Source: CAZMCC01 sp964564695
GTDB taxonomy: Bacteria > Planctomycetota > Phycisphaerae > Phycisphaerales > UBA1924
DNA length: 17,914 nt
Reading direction: 5' to 3'
Assembly: GCA_964564695.1 (NCBI GenBank)
Contig: CAZMCC010000081.1
Coordinates: forward strand, 1 to 17,914
The notes under the pieces are model-generated. The model made no database searches. It was not told the origin of the DNA and worked only from the letters and a program-made list of their open reading frames with translations. Below, in pieces: positions 6,517-14,090 of the stretch; position 1 is the first letter of the stretch; each line of letters begins with the position of its first letter. The position numbers were made by a program, and so were the translations under genes.

Positions 6517-7617
6517 GGAGACACGCCTACGTCTTCCTCGCCATCTTCGCTCGCGACCGACGTCATCCAATCCTGTCTGGACCAGGGCTTCGCCCTCGCC
6601 GGCGTCTGCCCCGCGCTCCCCGCTGCTCGCGAGCCCGAGTACCGCGCCTGGCTCGCCGCGGGCAAGCACGCCGACATGGACTACCTCACCGAGCAACTCG
6701 AGGAGCGCCTCGACCCGCGCGTCCTCGTCCCCGGCGCCAAGTCGATCATCGTCGTCGCCGATCAATACGCCCCGCGAGCCGACGAGTCGCCCCCCGCGCA
6801 CGCTCCGGGCTCCGCCCCCGGCCGCATCGCCCGCTACGCCCGCGGGCGTGACTACCACCCGATCATCAAGAAGCGCCTCCACCGCCTCGCCGACTCCCTC
6901 CGCGAGCGCTACGCCGACCACACGTTCCGCACCTGCGTCGACACCGCGCCCCTGCTCGAGCGCGACCACGCCGCCCGCGCCGGTCTCGGCTGGATCGCCA
7001 AGAACACCCTCGTCATCAACCCCACCCTCGGCAGCTACCTCCTGCTTGGCGCCATCGTCACCACCCTCCCCCTCGCCCCGCCTCCCGATCAGCCCACTTT
7101 CCCCGACCACTGCGGCACCTGCACCCGCTGCATCGACGCCTGCCCCAGCGGCGCCATCACCCCCTGGTCCGTCGACGCCTCGCGCTGCATCAGCTACCTC
7201 ACCATCGAGCACAAGGGAACGATCGACCCCGCACTCCACACTCCAATCGCCGACCGCCTCTACGGCTGCGACATCTGCCAGGAAGTCTGCCCCCACAACT
7301 CACCCCGCGCGGCGCCCCAGACCGGCCGTCCCCCCGTCTCGCGCGTCAACCCCGCCTACGCCCCCAAGCGCCACGTCCTCGACGCCCTGCACGTGCTGCG
7401 CTGGAACGCCGACTCGCGGCGCGAGGCCCTCGTCAGCAGCCCGATGAAGCGGGCCACGCTCGCGATGATGCGCCGCAACGCCGTCATCGTCGCCGCCAAC
7501 GCCCTCCGCGCCGACCCCGCGCTGCTGCTCCCGCTGCTCGAGCGGCTCGCGGGCGACCCCGCCGAGCCCGACCTGGTCCGCCAGACCGCCGCCCAGGCGC
7601 TCGCCCGCAAGGATTGA
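6487..7617 (+). CDS. queG: Epoxyqueuosine reductase QueG (start codon uncertain)
   Basis: QueG performs the last step of queuosine synthesis, reducing epoxyqueuosine in tRNA with cobalamin and two [4Fe-4S] clusters. Counting from the internal ATG at 6676, catalytic-type D89 lies in 'CVDTAPLLERDHA', followed by 'GLGWIAKNTLVIN'. The first cluster motif 'CGTCTRCIDACP' is at 146-157, then C171, and 'CDICQEVCPHN' at 198-208. The C-terminus is HEAT-like ('SPMKRATLAMMRRNAVIVAANAL'). The ATG at 6676 cannot be the true start. The frame upstream still encodes family sequence ('GVCPALP', 'YRAWLAAGKHADMDYL') back to about 6559. No ATG, GTG or TTG exists there in frame. The best candidate I see is CTG at 6487, overlapping the upstream stop as CTGA; this gives 376 residues, close to E. 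coli QueG (379). The palindrome at 6432-6516 covers this junction and may have replaced the original start. Confidence 0.9.
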   Translation: MTPRSRSGLVGDTPTSSSPSSLATDVIQSCLDQGFALAGVCPALPAAREPEYRAWLAAGKHADMDYLTEQLEERLDPRVLVPGAKSIIVVADQYAPRADESPPAHAPGSAPGRIARYARGRDYHPIIKKRLHRLADSLRERYADHTFRTCVDTAPLLERDHAARAGLGWIAKNTLVINPTLGSYLLLGAIVTTLPLAPPPDQPTFPDHCGTCTRCIDACPSGAITPWSVDASRCISYLTIEHKGTIDPALHTPIADRLYGCDICQEVCPHNSPRAAPQTGRPPVSRVNPAYAPKRHVLDALHVLRWNADSRREALVSSPMKRATLAMMRRNAVIVAANALRADPALLLPLLERLAGDPAEPDLVRQTAAQALARKD

Positions 7618-7635
7618 GTCGCAACGCGGAAGGCA

Positions 7636-7783
7636 GTACGCGGAGGACGCGGAGGAACGCAGAGGAAGGCAAGAAGACTTGGATCTCAGCATGCGCCACG
7701 GGTGATCGGCGGCACACCGCGTCTGTTCCCATCGCCATCGTCCGCTCCGCGTACCTCCGCGCCACTCCGCGTCCTCCGCGTAC
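7636..7783. repeat. Inverted repeat of GCGGAGG-type units downstream of queG
   Basis: Perfect 19-nt arms at 7636-7654 (GTACGCGGAGGACGCGGAG) and 7765-7783 (its reverse complement) enclose 110 nt. Degenerate GCGGAGG units extend both arms outward. This is a dispersed-repeat type found between genes of several bacterial phyla. No gene is visible in 7618-7835. Confidence 0.8.
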
Positions 7784-7835
7784 CCGCCTTCTTGCTTTCC
7801 ACGAACGTCGGCGATCATCCGTAGGACATGCGCCC

Positions 7836-7874
7836 AAAAAACACCGCGGCCCCGGTCGGACAGACCGGGGCCGC
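7836..7874 (-). terminator. Intrinsic terminator of the 7912-9843 gene
   Basis: A perfect 12-bp GC-rich stem (7846-7857 / 7863-7874) with a 5-nt loop is followed on the - strand by GGTGTTTTTT. It lies 37 nt downstream of the stop codon. Confidence 0.93.
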
Positions 7875-7911
7875 GAGTGATTTCAATCGGATTCGATCAG
7901 GTCACACGGTC

Positions 7912-9843
7912 TTAGATCGTGCAGCCGGCGAAGGGCAGCTGGTTGGCCTGAGCGGCGAAGTAGGTGTTGATGAATTCACCGACGTCGGCCGAGTTCGACA
8001 CGCCGTTGCAGTCAACGTCGGCGAAGATGGTCGTGAGGGTGGACTGATCGAGGAAGTAGGTGTTGATGTGCTCGCCGACGTCGGTCGAGTTGGCGATGCC
8101 GTCGCGGTTCCAGTCGGCGACGCACTCGCACTCGTCGGGGATGCCGTTGGCGCCGCCGGCCTTGTACGGGCCGCCGGGGGTCTGGGCCGCGTCGTAGTCG
8201 AAGCAGTCCTTGCTGGTGCCGCCGGCGATGTCCTCGGCGTCGTCGATCCCGTTCTCGTTGCAGTCGAGCGGCTTCTTGCCGCCGCAGGTCAGGGTCACGC
8301 GGTAGTTGGGGTTGAGCTCATCGCCCGGGCACAGGACGGCCGGGGTGAAGTCCGCACCCGCGAAGAAGGCGTAGGTGCCCGCCGCCAGGGTGAGGGTGGC
8401 CGACGTGCTGCCGCACACCGGGGCGATCACGCCGCCAAGGTTCGCGAGGATCGGGCATTCCGAACCGGGAATGTCGCTCGCCAGCTGCAGGACGATCAGC
8501 ACGAGCTCGTACTGCTCGCCCGTGCCGCTCCAGGTGACCTCGGTCTCTTCGGCAAGGGTGATCTTGTACCAGTCGGTGTCCCGCTGGCCGCCGGTGGTGG
8601 CGGTGCTGCCGTAGATGGTCTCGCCGCACTCGATCGTGCTGAAGACGGGGGGGACGCTGTTGCAGCCGCCGTTGTAGAAGTCGGCGCCGGCCACAAACCA
8701 GCCGCCGCAGTCGCCGGCCGAGGCGATCTCGCCCTCGAACGTCGCGCCGGGCGGAACAACAAGCGAGCAGTCCGTGCACGCGCCGTTGTTGGTCACGTTC
8801 AGGACGTACTTGAGACCCTGGGCGCAGGTGAACGTGGGGAGCACGGCCTGCGGACGGACCAGAACGAGCCAGTCGCCGGCCGGCAGGCACACCGTGAACG
8901 TGCCCGTCGTGCCCGCAACCTGGTTGGTCTGCTCCCAGAAGGAGAACGGAGCGCACACGGCGGTGCTGCCCGTGTGGAAGAGGATCGCGGCCTGGACGTT
9001 GAACTCGGCCTGGATCGACAGAGTCACGCTCGAGGGCTGATCGAGGATGAAGCGGTAGTAGTCGTTGTCGCGGGCGACCGTCGGCGTGACCGAGTCAAGC
9101 CGGCTCGTGCCGCACACCGTCGCCGGCAGGTTGATGAGGATCGACGACAGCGGGTTGGCGCCGCCGGGAGTCTGGCCCGAGCAGCCGCCGTTGAGGGTGA
9201 GGCAGTCCGTCTCGTTCTCCTGGATCGCGCCCGCGGGGCAGGGCACGGTCACGGCCGGGATCGGAGACTGCATCTGCACCTGGTAGGGGCCGCAGTCGGC
9301 CGCCGTCCACGCGCTGACCTGCAGGTAGTACGTCTGGCCGACGACCAGGCCGAACGACTGGATCAGCGCCTGGAAGCCCGTTGCGCCGCAGAAGTCGTCG
9401 TTGCACGCAATCTCGACGAGCGTGTTGCAGGGGTTGCTCTCGTCAACGTCATACAAGGCCAGCAGCGAGTCGCCGACCGCGGTCGTGGCGCACGTCTGAA
9501 TGCGAATGCTGGTGCTGGTCGCAACAAACTTGTACCACACATTGCAGACGCCCTGCATGCCGGCGCCGCCGTTGTGGCAGCTGTACCCGGGCTCTTCCGC
9601 CGTCGTGGTGGCGCCGGACTGATCAACGACGAACGTGCCATTCGTCGCAACCGTGATCGCGCCGGTGCACAGGTCGTTCGGGGGAGCCCCGCGAACGCCC
9701 TCTTCTCCGCCCTTGACGACCTGCGCATACTCAGCGGTCTTGCCGGGCACTTCGCCCGTCTCCGGACCCGCAAGCGCCGCGGGCACAAGGCCCGCCGCCG
9801 CCATCGCGGCCGCCAATTGACACATCACACGTATTTTTCGCAC
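7912..9843 (-). CDS. Secreted multidomain protein with three PPC-like domains and a dockerin-like C-terminal tail
   Basis: The 643-residue exported protein starts at GTG 9843, set by AGGAGG (9855-9850) 6 nt upstream. The signal peptide is residues 1-25, with likely cleavage at AALA|G. 'PPNDLC' (54-59) opens the first Cys-rich beta-sandwich (about 54-192). Similar domains follow at about 255-352 ('DNDYYRFILDQPSSVTLSI', 'LPAGDWLVLVR') and 420-520 ('DTDWYKITLAEETEVTW', 'LAAGTYAFFAG'). These resemble pre-peptidase C-terminal (PPC) domains. 'DCNENGIDDAEDIAGG' (527-542) and 'NGIPDECE' are acidic Ca-binding-type loops. They are followed by two dockerin-like repeats, 'DWNRDGIANSTDVGEHINTYF' split at 577-597 and its partner at 609-629, ending 'PFAGCTI'. 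NCBI names similar proteins 'GC-type dockerin domain-anchored'. No catalytic domain is evident. The tail is nearly identical to that of the neighbour at 10319-12676. Confidence 0.88.
   Translation of the reverse strand: MRKIRVMCQLAAAMAAAGLVPAALAGPETGEVPGKTAEYAQVVKGGEEGVRGAPPNDLCTGAITVATNGTFVVDQSGATTTAEEPGYSCHNGGAGMQGVCNVWYKFVATSTSIRIQTCATTAVGDSLLALYDVDESNPCNTLVEIACNDDFCGATGFQALIQSFGLVVGQTYYLQVSAWTAADCGPYQVQMQSPIPAVTVPCPAGAIQENETDCLTLNGGCSGQTPGGANPLSSILINLPATVCGTSRLDSVTPTVARDNDYYRFILDQPSSVTLSIQAEFNVQAAILFHTGSTAVCAPFSFWEQTNQVAGTTGTFTVCLPAGDWLVLVRPQAVLPTFTCAQGLKYVLNVTNNGACTDCSLVVPPGATFEGEIASAGDCGGWFVAGADFYNGGCNSVPPVFSTIECGETIYGSTATTGGQRDTDWYKITLAEETEVTWSGTGEQYELVLIVLQLASDIPGSECPILANLGGVIAPVCGSTSATLTLAAGTYAFFAGADFTPAVLCPGDELNPNYRVTLTCGGKKPLDCNENGIDDAEDIAGGTSKDCFDYDAAQTPGGPYKAGGANGIPDECECVADWNRDGIANSTDVGEHINTYFLDQSTLTTIFADVDCNGVSNSADVGEFINTYFAAQANQLPFAGCTI
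7988..8141. repeat. Direct repeat inside dockerin-like tail, copy 1
   Basis: These 154 nt read as identical to 10395-10548, including synonymous positions. Similarity continues at lower identity on both sides, over roughly 7915-8265 against 10322-10672. This suggests recent duplication or gene conversion of the tail module. Confidence 0.85.
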
Positions 9844-9844
9844 G

Positions 9845-10090
9845 TTACACCTCCTGGCTTCGGCCGCGCAGCCCAAACAAGCCCGCACGGCCTCGCAGTC
9901 CCGATTCGGGTTCGCGGCACGTCGCCGAGAACCAGTGGTTCCCATCCGCATGATCGCCCCGGCCCATTCGCAGGCCGTCACGATCCACCCCGAACTCTCC
10001 CAAGGCGCATTCCCGCCCCACACGAAACATGCCGCTACGAATGAGCGACTCCTTATCTTCTACCACGAAACCACTCGCTTCGCAAGCCAT
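9845..10090 (-). CDS. Possible small leader ORF (81 aa) ending inside the next gene's ribosome binding site
   Basis: The ORF runs from ATG 10090 to a TAA at 9847-9845, with the next gene's GTG at 9843 (TAACGTG). Its last codons form the AGGAGG of that gene. The product (starting MACEASGFVVEDKE) matches nothing I recognise and has no signal peptide. No good ribosome binding site precedes its ATG; an internal ATG at 'SGMFRVG' is also possible. It may be just untranslated leader, but the stop position would allow translational coupling. Confidence 0.18.
   Translation of the reverse strand: MACEASGFVVEDKESLIRSGMFRVGRECALGEFGVDRDGLRMGRGDHADGNHWFSATCREPESGLRGRAGLFGLRGRSQEV
9850..9855 (-). promoter_or_regulatory. 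Shine-Dalgarno AGGAGG fixing the GTG start at 9843
   Basis: AGGAGG on the - strand is followed by the 6-nt spacer TGTAAC and GTG. The codons after it encode a proper signal peptide, which rules out the longer open frame reaching 10023. Confidence 0.9.
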
Positions 10091-10127
10091 TCAGCACGTG
10101 GCCTTTGCAATTCAGCGGTTCACTCAA

Positions 10128-10171
10128 CGTCCGAACACTTCGGGCTCGCCCGCCGCCGTGCCGTTCGGACG
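10128..10171 (-). repeat. Inverted repeat in the leader of the 7912-9843 gene
   Basis: The arms CGTCCGAAC (10128-10136) and GTTCGGACG (10163-10171) are perfect and separated by 26 nt. The repeat sits in the 360-nt gap between the terminator of the upstream gene and this gene's start. It could be an operator or an mRNA leader hairpin. I could not assign a promoter with confidence. Confidence 0.45.
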
Positions 10172-10204
10172 CCGTTTGTGCTCGGCGCTCCGTTTGAATC
10201 CTAC

Positions 10205-10236
10205 AAAAAAAGCCCCCACGTCTTCGACGTGGGGGC
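10205..10236 (-). terminator. Intrinsic terminator of the 10319-12676 gene
   Basis: An 11-bp stem GCCCCCACGTC (10212-10222) / GACGTGGGGGC (10226-10236) with a 3-nt loop is followed on the - strand by seven T residues (10211-10205). Confidence 0.93.
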
Positions 10237-10318
10237 TCGTGGGGGCCGGTGGGGGGTTGGGGTATCTGGATCGAACCCAGCCCGCCCGGGTTGAACGTTC
10301 AAACCTCAGGACATGAGT

Positions 10319-12676
10319 TCAAATCGTGCAGCCCGCGAACGGCAGCTGGTTGGCCTGCGCCGCGAAGTAGGTGTTGATGAACTCGCCCACGTCCGCCGAG
10401 TTCGACACGCCGTTGCAGTCAACGTCGGCGAAGATGGTCGTGAGGGTGGACTGATCGAGGAAGTAGGTGTTGATGTGCTCGCCGACGTCGGTCGAGTTGG
10501 CGATGCCGTCGCGGTTCCAGTCGGCGACGCACTCGCACTCGTCGGGGACGCCGTTGGCGCCGCCGGCGGTGTAGGGGCCGCCGGGGACCTGCGGGAAGTC
10601 GTAGTCGAAGCAGTCGCGGCTCGTGCCGCCCGCGATGTCCTCGGCGTCGTCGATCCCGTTCTCGTTGCAGTCGGTGATCTTGCCGCCGCCCTCGACGAAC
10701 GGAGCGACCATGAGCATGACCGAGTAGTTCTGGTCCGGGCTGTTGGGGTCGCCCTGCGCGCCCGTGAGGGAGATGAACTGCCCGTCCTGGTTCACGTCAT
10801 AAATGACGCTGGCGCTGAGCACCAGGCCGCCGAGGTTGCGCTGGTCGGCGGGGTCGAGGTCGTCCGGGGCGCCGGCCCAGGGAGACTGGTTGACCGAGTT
10901 GGCCCACAGCGAGTTCGAGGCGATCGAGTCGTTGTCGGCGATGCTCAGGAAGATGATCTTGAAGTCACGCCCGGAGTTGGCGCCGTGGATGACCTGGCCG
11001 TTCACGAACACGCGCTCCAGGCACCACTCCGGCGCCGCCGGGTTCGTCCCGTCGTACACCGCGCGGAACAGGCCCGTGTTCGCCGAACCCGGAATCTCGA
11101 TCCCCTTCGCGTCGGTGCGGACGAACGCACCGAGGAACCAGATGTTGCCCGCCGCGTCGATCGCCGGCGCGGAGATCGACGGTCCGATCGGGTTTCCGCC
11201 CGTCACGTCCGAGAGGATCGTGAGCCGGCCGATCTGGTCGCCCGAGTCGTTGTAGAAGGGCTTGCCGAGCGTGACGCCCATCACCGCGTCGAACGCCACC
11301 CACGCCGGCAGGCCCCACTGCGCCGTGGCGCCGGGGCTGTCGAGCCGGGCCGCCGCGATGTAGCCGAAGGGCCAGTTGCCCGGCGTCGTCGCCACGTCGG
11401 ACGCGTACGCCGCCGCCAGGAACCGACCCTCACGGTCGGAGCCCACGGCCACCGGCACGCTGCCGCGGAAACCGGTCTGCGAGAAGTAGTGGCTGAACGC
11501 ATCGTCAGGCGACGTGCGGTTCCAGGTGAAGCCGCTGCACTGGTCCGTCAGGCTCGCGGGCAGCTCCAGCAGGCGAGTCCCGCCGACGCCGCCGTCGGCC
11601 ATGAGGCCCCACACGCTGATGCCGATGGTCTTGCCGCCGGCGGGCGTCGGCTTGCTCAGCACCGCGCCCGTGCCGGTCACGCTGGGCAGGAAGAAGTTGG
11701 TGGCGGTGTACCCGACCGAGCCGCGGTGATCGTCCGTGCCGGGGCGGTGCGTCGTGACGTTGCTCAGCACGCCCGCGGCGCTCTCGTAGACGTACTGGCG
11801 GTTGAAGTTCCCGTCCATCAGGATCGGGCGCCCCGCGGTGGCCTCGGGGATGATGTTCGGAACCGGGTGCGCAACCGTGCTGTTGGTCAGCAGGCGGACC
11901 GTGGTGCCGGGGTCGCTGCCGCCGTTGTTGTCGACGATGTTCACCGCCGCGCAGGTGCGGGCCGTGCTGTCGAAGCGGAACAGGTTGACGCCGGTGAGGA
12001 AGGGCGGAGTGGTGGCCTGGTCGGCGGCCCCGCCTCGGTCGGCGCGGATGTGCACGTTGCCCGAGCTGTCGATCGAGCCCAGGCCGAACTGCGAGCGGTT
12101 CTCGCCGAAGTTGCCGTTGACGGCCGTCTGCTGACGGGTCACGTACAGGCGTGTGGGGTTGTTCGCGTCAACGTTGACGAAGCCGGAGACAACGCCGTTG
12201 AACGACAGGTTCGTGCTCTGCGTGCCGAAGTCGGTGAAGGCGTAGCCGAGCTGGAAGCTGCCGCCGGGGCCGGCAACGGGGGCCGCCGCGCTGTTGGCGC
12301 TCATCGGCGGGGCGCCGACCAGCGATTGGTTAATGCCCGGGCCGGCGGTGTCCCAGAAGAGGTACGACCCCGCGGCCGAGCCCTTGACCGCGTGCGAGGT
12401 CCCGGAGATCGCGTCGCTGCTCATCAGGTTGTTCGTGAACGAGGTGCTCGAGCGGCTCATCTTCGCGAGCGGCGTGACGCCCCACGTCATGTTCAGGCTC
12501 GACGTGATCGCCGTCAGGTCGTTCACGAACGCATTGCACTGCTCCGTCGTCTCGTGCGGACGAAGCGCATCGGTGTTCGCCAGGCCGGTCCGCTGCCCGA
12601 CGCTGTCCTGGGCCATAGCCGTGCCGGCGAGGCCGGCCACCGCCAACAACGCTATCAAGCGCGCATTCTTCAACAT
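10319..12676 (-). CDS. Large secreted protein of unknown function with dockerin-like C-terminal tail
   Basis: The 785-residue exported protein starts at ATG 12676, fixed by GGAGGAG (12689-12683) 6 nt upstream; a longer frame to 12760 is spurious. The signal peptide is 1-22 (cleavage near AMA|Q). Residues 23-660 are a beta-rich ectodomain with segments such as 'GSIDSSGNVHIRADRGG' and 'APAIDAAGNIWFLGAFVR', recalling blades of beta-propellers, but I do not recognise a family. The tail 669-785 has 'DCNENGIDDAEDIAGG' and 'DECECVADWNRDGIANSTD'. Two dockerin-like repeats ending 'PFAGCTI' follow, nearly identical to the tail of the 7912-9843 gene. The two genes are separated by a terminator, so they are probably transcribed separately. 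A shared tail on unrelated ectodomains points to a sorting or attachment module. Function of the ectodomain is unknown. Confidence 0.88.
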   Translation of the reverse strand: MLKNARLIALLAVAGLAGTAMAQDSVGQRTGLANTDALRPHETTEQCNAFVNDLTAITSSLNMTWGVTPLAKMSRSSTSFTNNLMSSDAISGTSHAVKGSAAGSYLFWDTAGPGINQSLVGAPPMSANSAAAPVAGPGGSFQLGYAFTDFGTQSTNLSFNGVVSGFVNVDANNPTRLYVTRQQTAVNGNFGENRSQFGLGSIDSSGNVHIRADRGGAADQATTPPFLTGVNLFRFDSTARTCAAVNIVDNNGGSDPGTTVRLLTNSTVAHPVPNIIPEATAGRPILMDGNFNRQYVYESAAGVLSNVTTHRPGTDDHRGSVGYTATNFFLPSVTGTGAVLSKPTPAGGKTIGISVWGLMADGGVGGTRLLELPASLTDQCSGFTWNRTSPDDAFSHYFSQTGFRGSVPVAVGSDREGRFLAAAYASDVATTPGNWPFGYIAAARLDSPGATAQWGLPAWVAFDAVMGVTLGKPFYNDSGDQIGRLTILSDVTGGNPIGPSISAPAIDAAGNIWFLGAFVRTDAKGIEIPGSANTGLFRAVYDGTNPAAPEWCLERVFVNGQVIHGANSGRDFKIIFLSIADNDSIASNSLWANSVNQSPWAGAPDDLDPADQRNLGGLVLSASVIYDVNQDGQFISLTGAQGDPNSPDQNYSVMLMVAPFVEGGGKITDCNENGIDDAEDIAGGTSRDCFDYDFPQVPGGPYTAGGANGVPDECECVADWNRDGIANSTDVGEHINTYFLDQSTLTTIFADVDCNGVSNSADVGEFINTYFAAQANQLPFAGCTI
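10395..10548. repeat. Direct repeat inside dockerin-like tail, copy 2
   Basis: This is the partner of 7988-8141, with 154 nt read as identical. Differences begin at 10394 (C against G at 7987) and 10549 (C against T at 8142). Confidence 0.85.
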
Positions 12677-12682
12677 CGCGTA

Positions 12683-12689
12683 CTCCTCC
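12683..12689 (-). promoter_or_regulatory. Shine-Dalgarno GGAGGAG fixing the ATG start at 12676
   Basis: GGAGGAG on the - strand is followed by the 6-nt spacer TACGCG and ATG. The encoded N-terminus is a signal peptide. Confidence 0.9.
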
Positions 12690-12863
12690 ATGTCTTGGGG
12701 TTCACACCTGCATTGACGCCACGCCGCCACGCCGTGAATTCGCCCGCGGCGGCTGTACACAAAAGCGAGAAGCGGAGGATAAGCCGGCGCCGAATTTGGA
12801 CGGGTCCGACGTCTTTACAATTCGGCAAAGTTTGCGTGAAAGCCGCGCTTCGTCACCCGCTCA

Positions 12864-12889
12864 GGGGGCTTGCAGACAGCCCCCCTTTT
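12864..12889. terminator. Hairpin near the 3' end of the parvulin gene, possible terminator
   Basis: GGGGGCT (12864-12870) pairs with AGCCCCC (12878-12884) around a 7-nt loop, followed on the + strand by CTTTTC. It lies just beyond the stop of the - strand gene at 12895. On that strand the T-run is on the wrong side, so intrinsic termination there is doubtful. The rest of 12677-12894 shows no gene. Confidence 0.3.
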
Positions 12890-12894
12890 CGCCC

Positions 12895-13905
12895 CTATCG
12901 CCCATCTTCACGCCGAGCCCGATTCCGCCACGCCCATTCCAGCTCGCGGTCGAACACCGTCACCGGGGTCTGCCCCAGCAGCCGCCCCGCGAGCCGCTCC
13001 ATCAGCACCCGCTCGCGGACCAGCCGAACCTCCGCCGCCAGCGCCGGACGCACGCCCTCGAGCGTCTGCCCCGACCCGGGGATGACCTGCTCGACCTTCG
13101 CGATCGCGAACCCGCTCTCCACGATGATCGAGTTGCTGACGTCCCCCACGTTCATCGCCGACACCGCCTGGCGCAGCGCCACCGGCAACTGCGGATCGGC
13201 CGTGCTGAACGGGTCCAGCAGCCCGCCGCGCTGCGCCGAGGGATCGCTCGACTCGCGAACCGCCATGTCGATGAACGACGTGCCGTTGGCGGCCCGGTTG
13301 CGCACGTCCGCGGCCTGCGTCTGCGTCGGCACCACGATGATGCGGACCGAATATTTCGGCCCGTGCCGCGCGAGGAACGCCTGCCGCAGATCCTCCTCGT
13401 TCACCGTCACCTCGGTGCGCACCAGCGCCCGCAGCTTCGCGTTGCGCTCCAGCAGCATGCGGTAGCGCCGGTCCCCCAGCCCCCGGGCCGCCCGCACGTT
13501 CGAGACCAGCGACGCCGCGTCGTCGGCGCTGAGGCCCACCGTCTGGCTCAGCGTGTCGCGCAGCAGCTGCCCCTCGCGCTTCACCGCCTCCTCGTCGATC
13601 GTCAGCCCCGTGCGGGTCATCTCGGCGTCGAGCGCCCGCGAGAGCGTCAGCTCCTCGAGCACCCGCGCGCCCGCCGCCTCGTTCAGCAGCGGCGCCATCT
13701 CGCTCGCGAACACCGACGTCCCCGCGATGATCGCCGCCGGCCGCCCATCGGTCGCGGCCGGCGCATGAGCCGCCGTCGCCGGCGGCGCGTCCGCCGAGTT
13801 GCCGGACCCCGAACCGGATCCGCCGCAGCCGGCGACGCCGGTGAGCGTGAGTGCGGCGAGGGCAACGGCGACGGCGGTGGTGGTGGTCTTTCGGCGGTCG
13901 TTCAT
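12895..13905 (-). CDS. Lipoprotein with PpiC/SurA-type (parvulin) peptidyl-prolyl isomerase domain
   Basis: The 336-residue protein has a lipoprotein signal, with the hydrophobic stretch 'AVAVALAALTLTGVAG' and Cys27 (lipobox VAGC). A Gly/Ser- and Ala/Pro-rich linker follows (28-56). An N-terminal chaperone-like helical region (60-165) precedes a parvulin-like domain (about 168-275). That domain includes 'YSVRIIVVP', 'AANGTSFIDMAVRESSD', 'RGGLLDPFS', 'LRQAVSAMNVGDVSNSII' and 'ESGFAIAKVEQV'. Parvulins help outer-membrane or secreted proteins fold. The His of the classical 'HIL' motif at the start of the domain is missing ('VRII'), so isomerase activity may be lost and a chaperone role kept. The start ATG at 13905 lacks a clear ribosome binding site, but the signal peptide supports it. 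It sits beside two large secreted proteins, which it might help to fold; that is inference. Confidence 0.85.
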   Translation of the reverse strand: MNDRRKTTTTAVAVALAALTLTGVAGCGGSGSGSGNSADAPPATAAHAPAATDGRPAAIIAGTSVFASEMAPLLNEAAGARVLEELTLSRALDAEMTRTGLTIDEEAVKREGQLLRDTLSQTVGLSADDAASLVSNVRAARGLGDRRYRMLLERNAKLRALVRTEVTVNEEDLRQAFLARHGPKYSVRIIVVPTQTQAADVRNRAANGTSFIDMAVRESSDPSAQRGGLLDPFSTADPQLPVALRQAVSAMNVGDVSNSIIVESGFAIAKVEQVIPGSGQTLEGVRPALAAEVRLVRERVLMERLAGRLLGQTPVTVFDRELEWAWRNRARREDGR

Positions 13906-13993
13906 GGGGAATTGACGTTAGGACAGGCGATCTGACGGGTACTCATCTCTTTGAACCACCCCTCTGCGGGAGCGTCCGCGACCTCTCGCCGCC

Positions 13994-14029
13994 GATCCCC
14001 GCCGCCTGCACGCCGGCGCCGCGGGGATC
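13994..14029. repeat. Inverted repeat GATCCCCGC / GCGGGGATC
   Basis: Perfect 9-bp arms (13994-14002 and 14021-14029) enclose an 18-nt GC-rich loop. The repeat lies between the stop of the - strand gene at 14091 and the start of the one at 13905. It may be a 3' hairpin for the upstream gene, but no U-tract follows. Confidence 0.5.
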
Positions 14030-14090
14030 ACTCGCGCCCGATGTCGATATTCGCCATCAGCGCCACCGCTTTCCGCCCCGGCGAAAGCCC

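Noticed and set aside
10262..10318. tRNA-like GGGTTCGATCC on the - strand
   Set aside because: The T-stem does not pair properly and no acceptor or anticodon arm can be drawn.
7828..13465. Very long open frames on the + strand (738 and 1050 codons) opposite the two secreted-protein genes
   Set aside because: They are antisense shadows caused by high GC. Their products are Arg/Val/Ala-rich with no domains, while the - strand frames have signal peptides, ribosome binding sites, domains and terminators.
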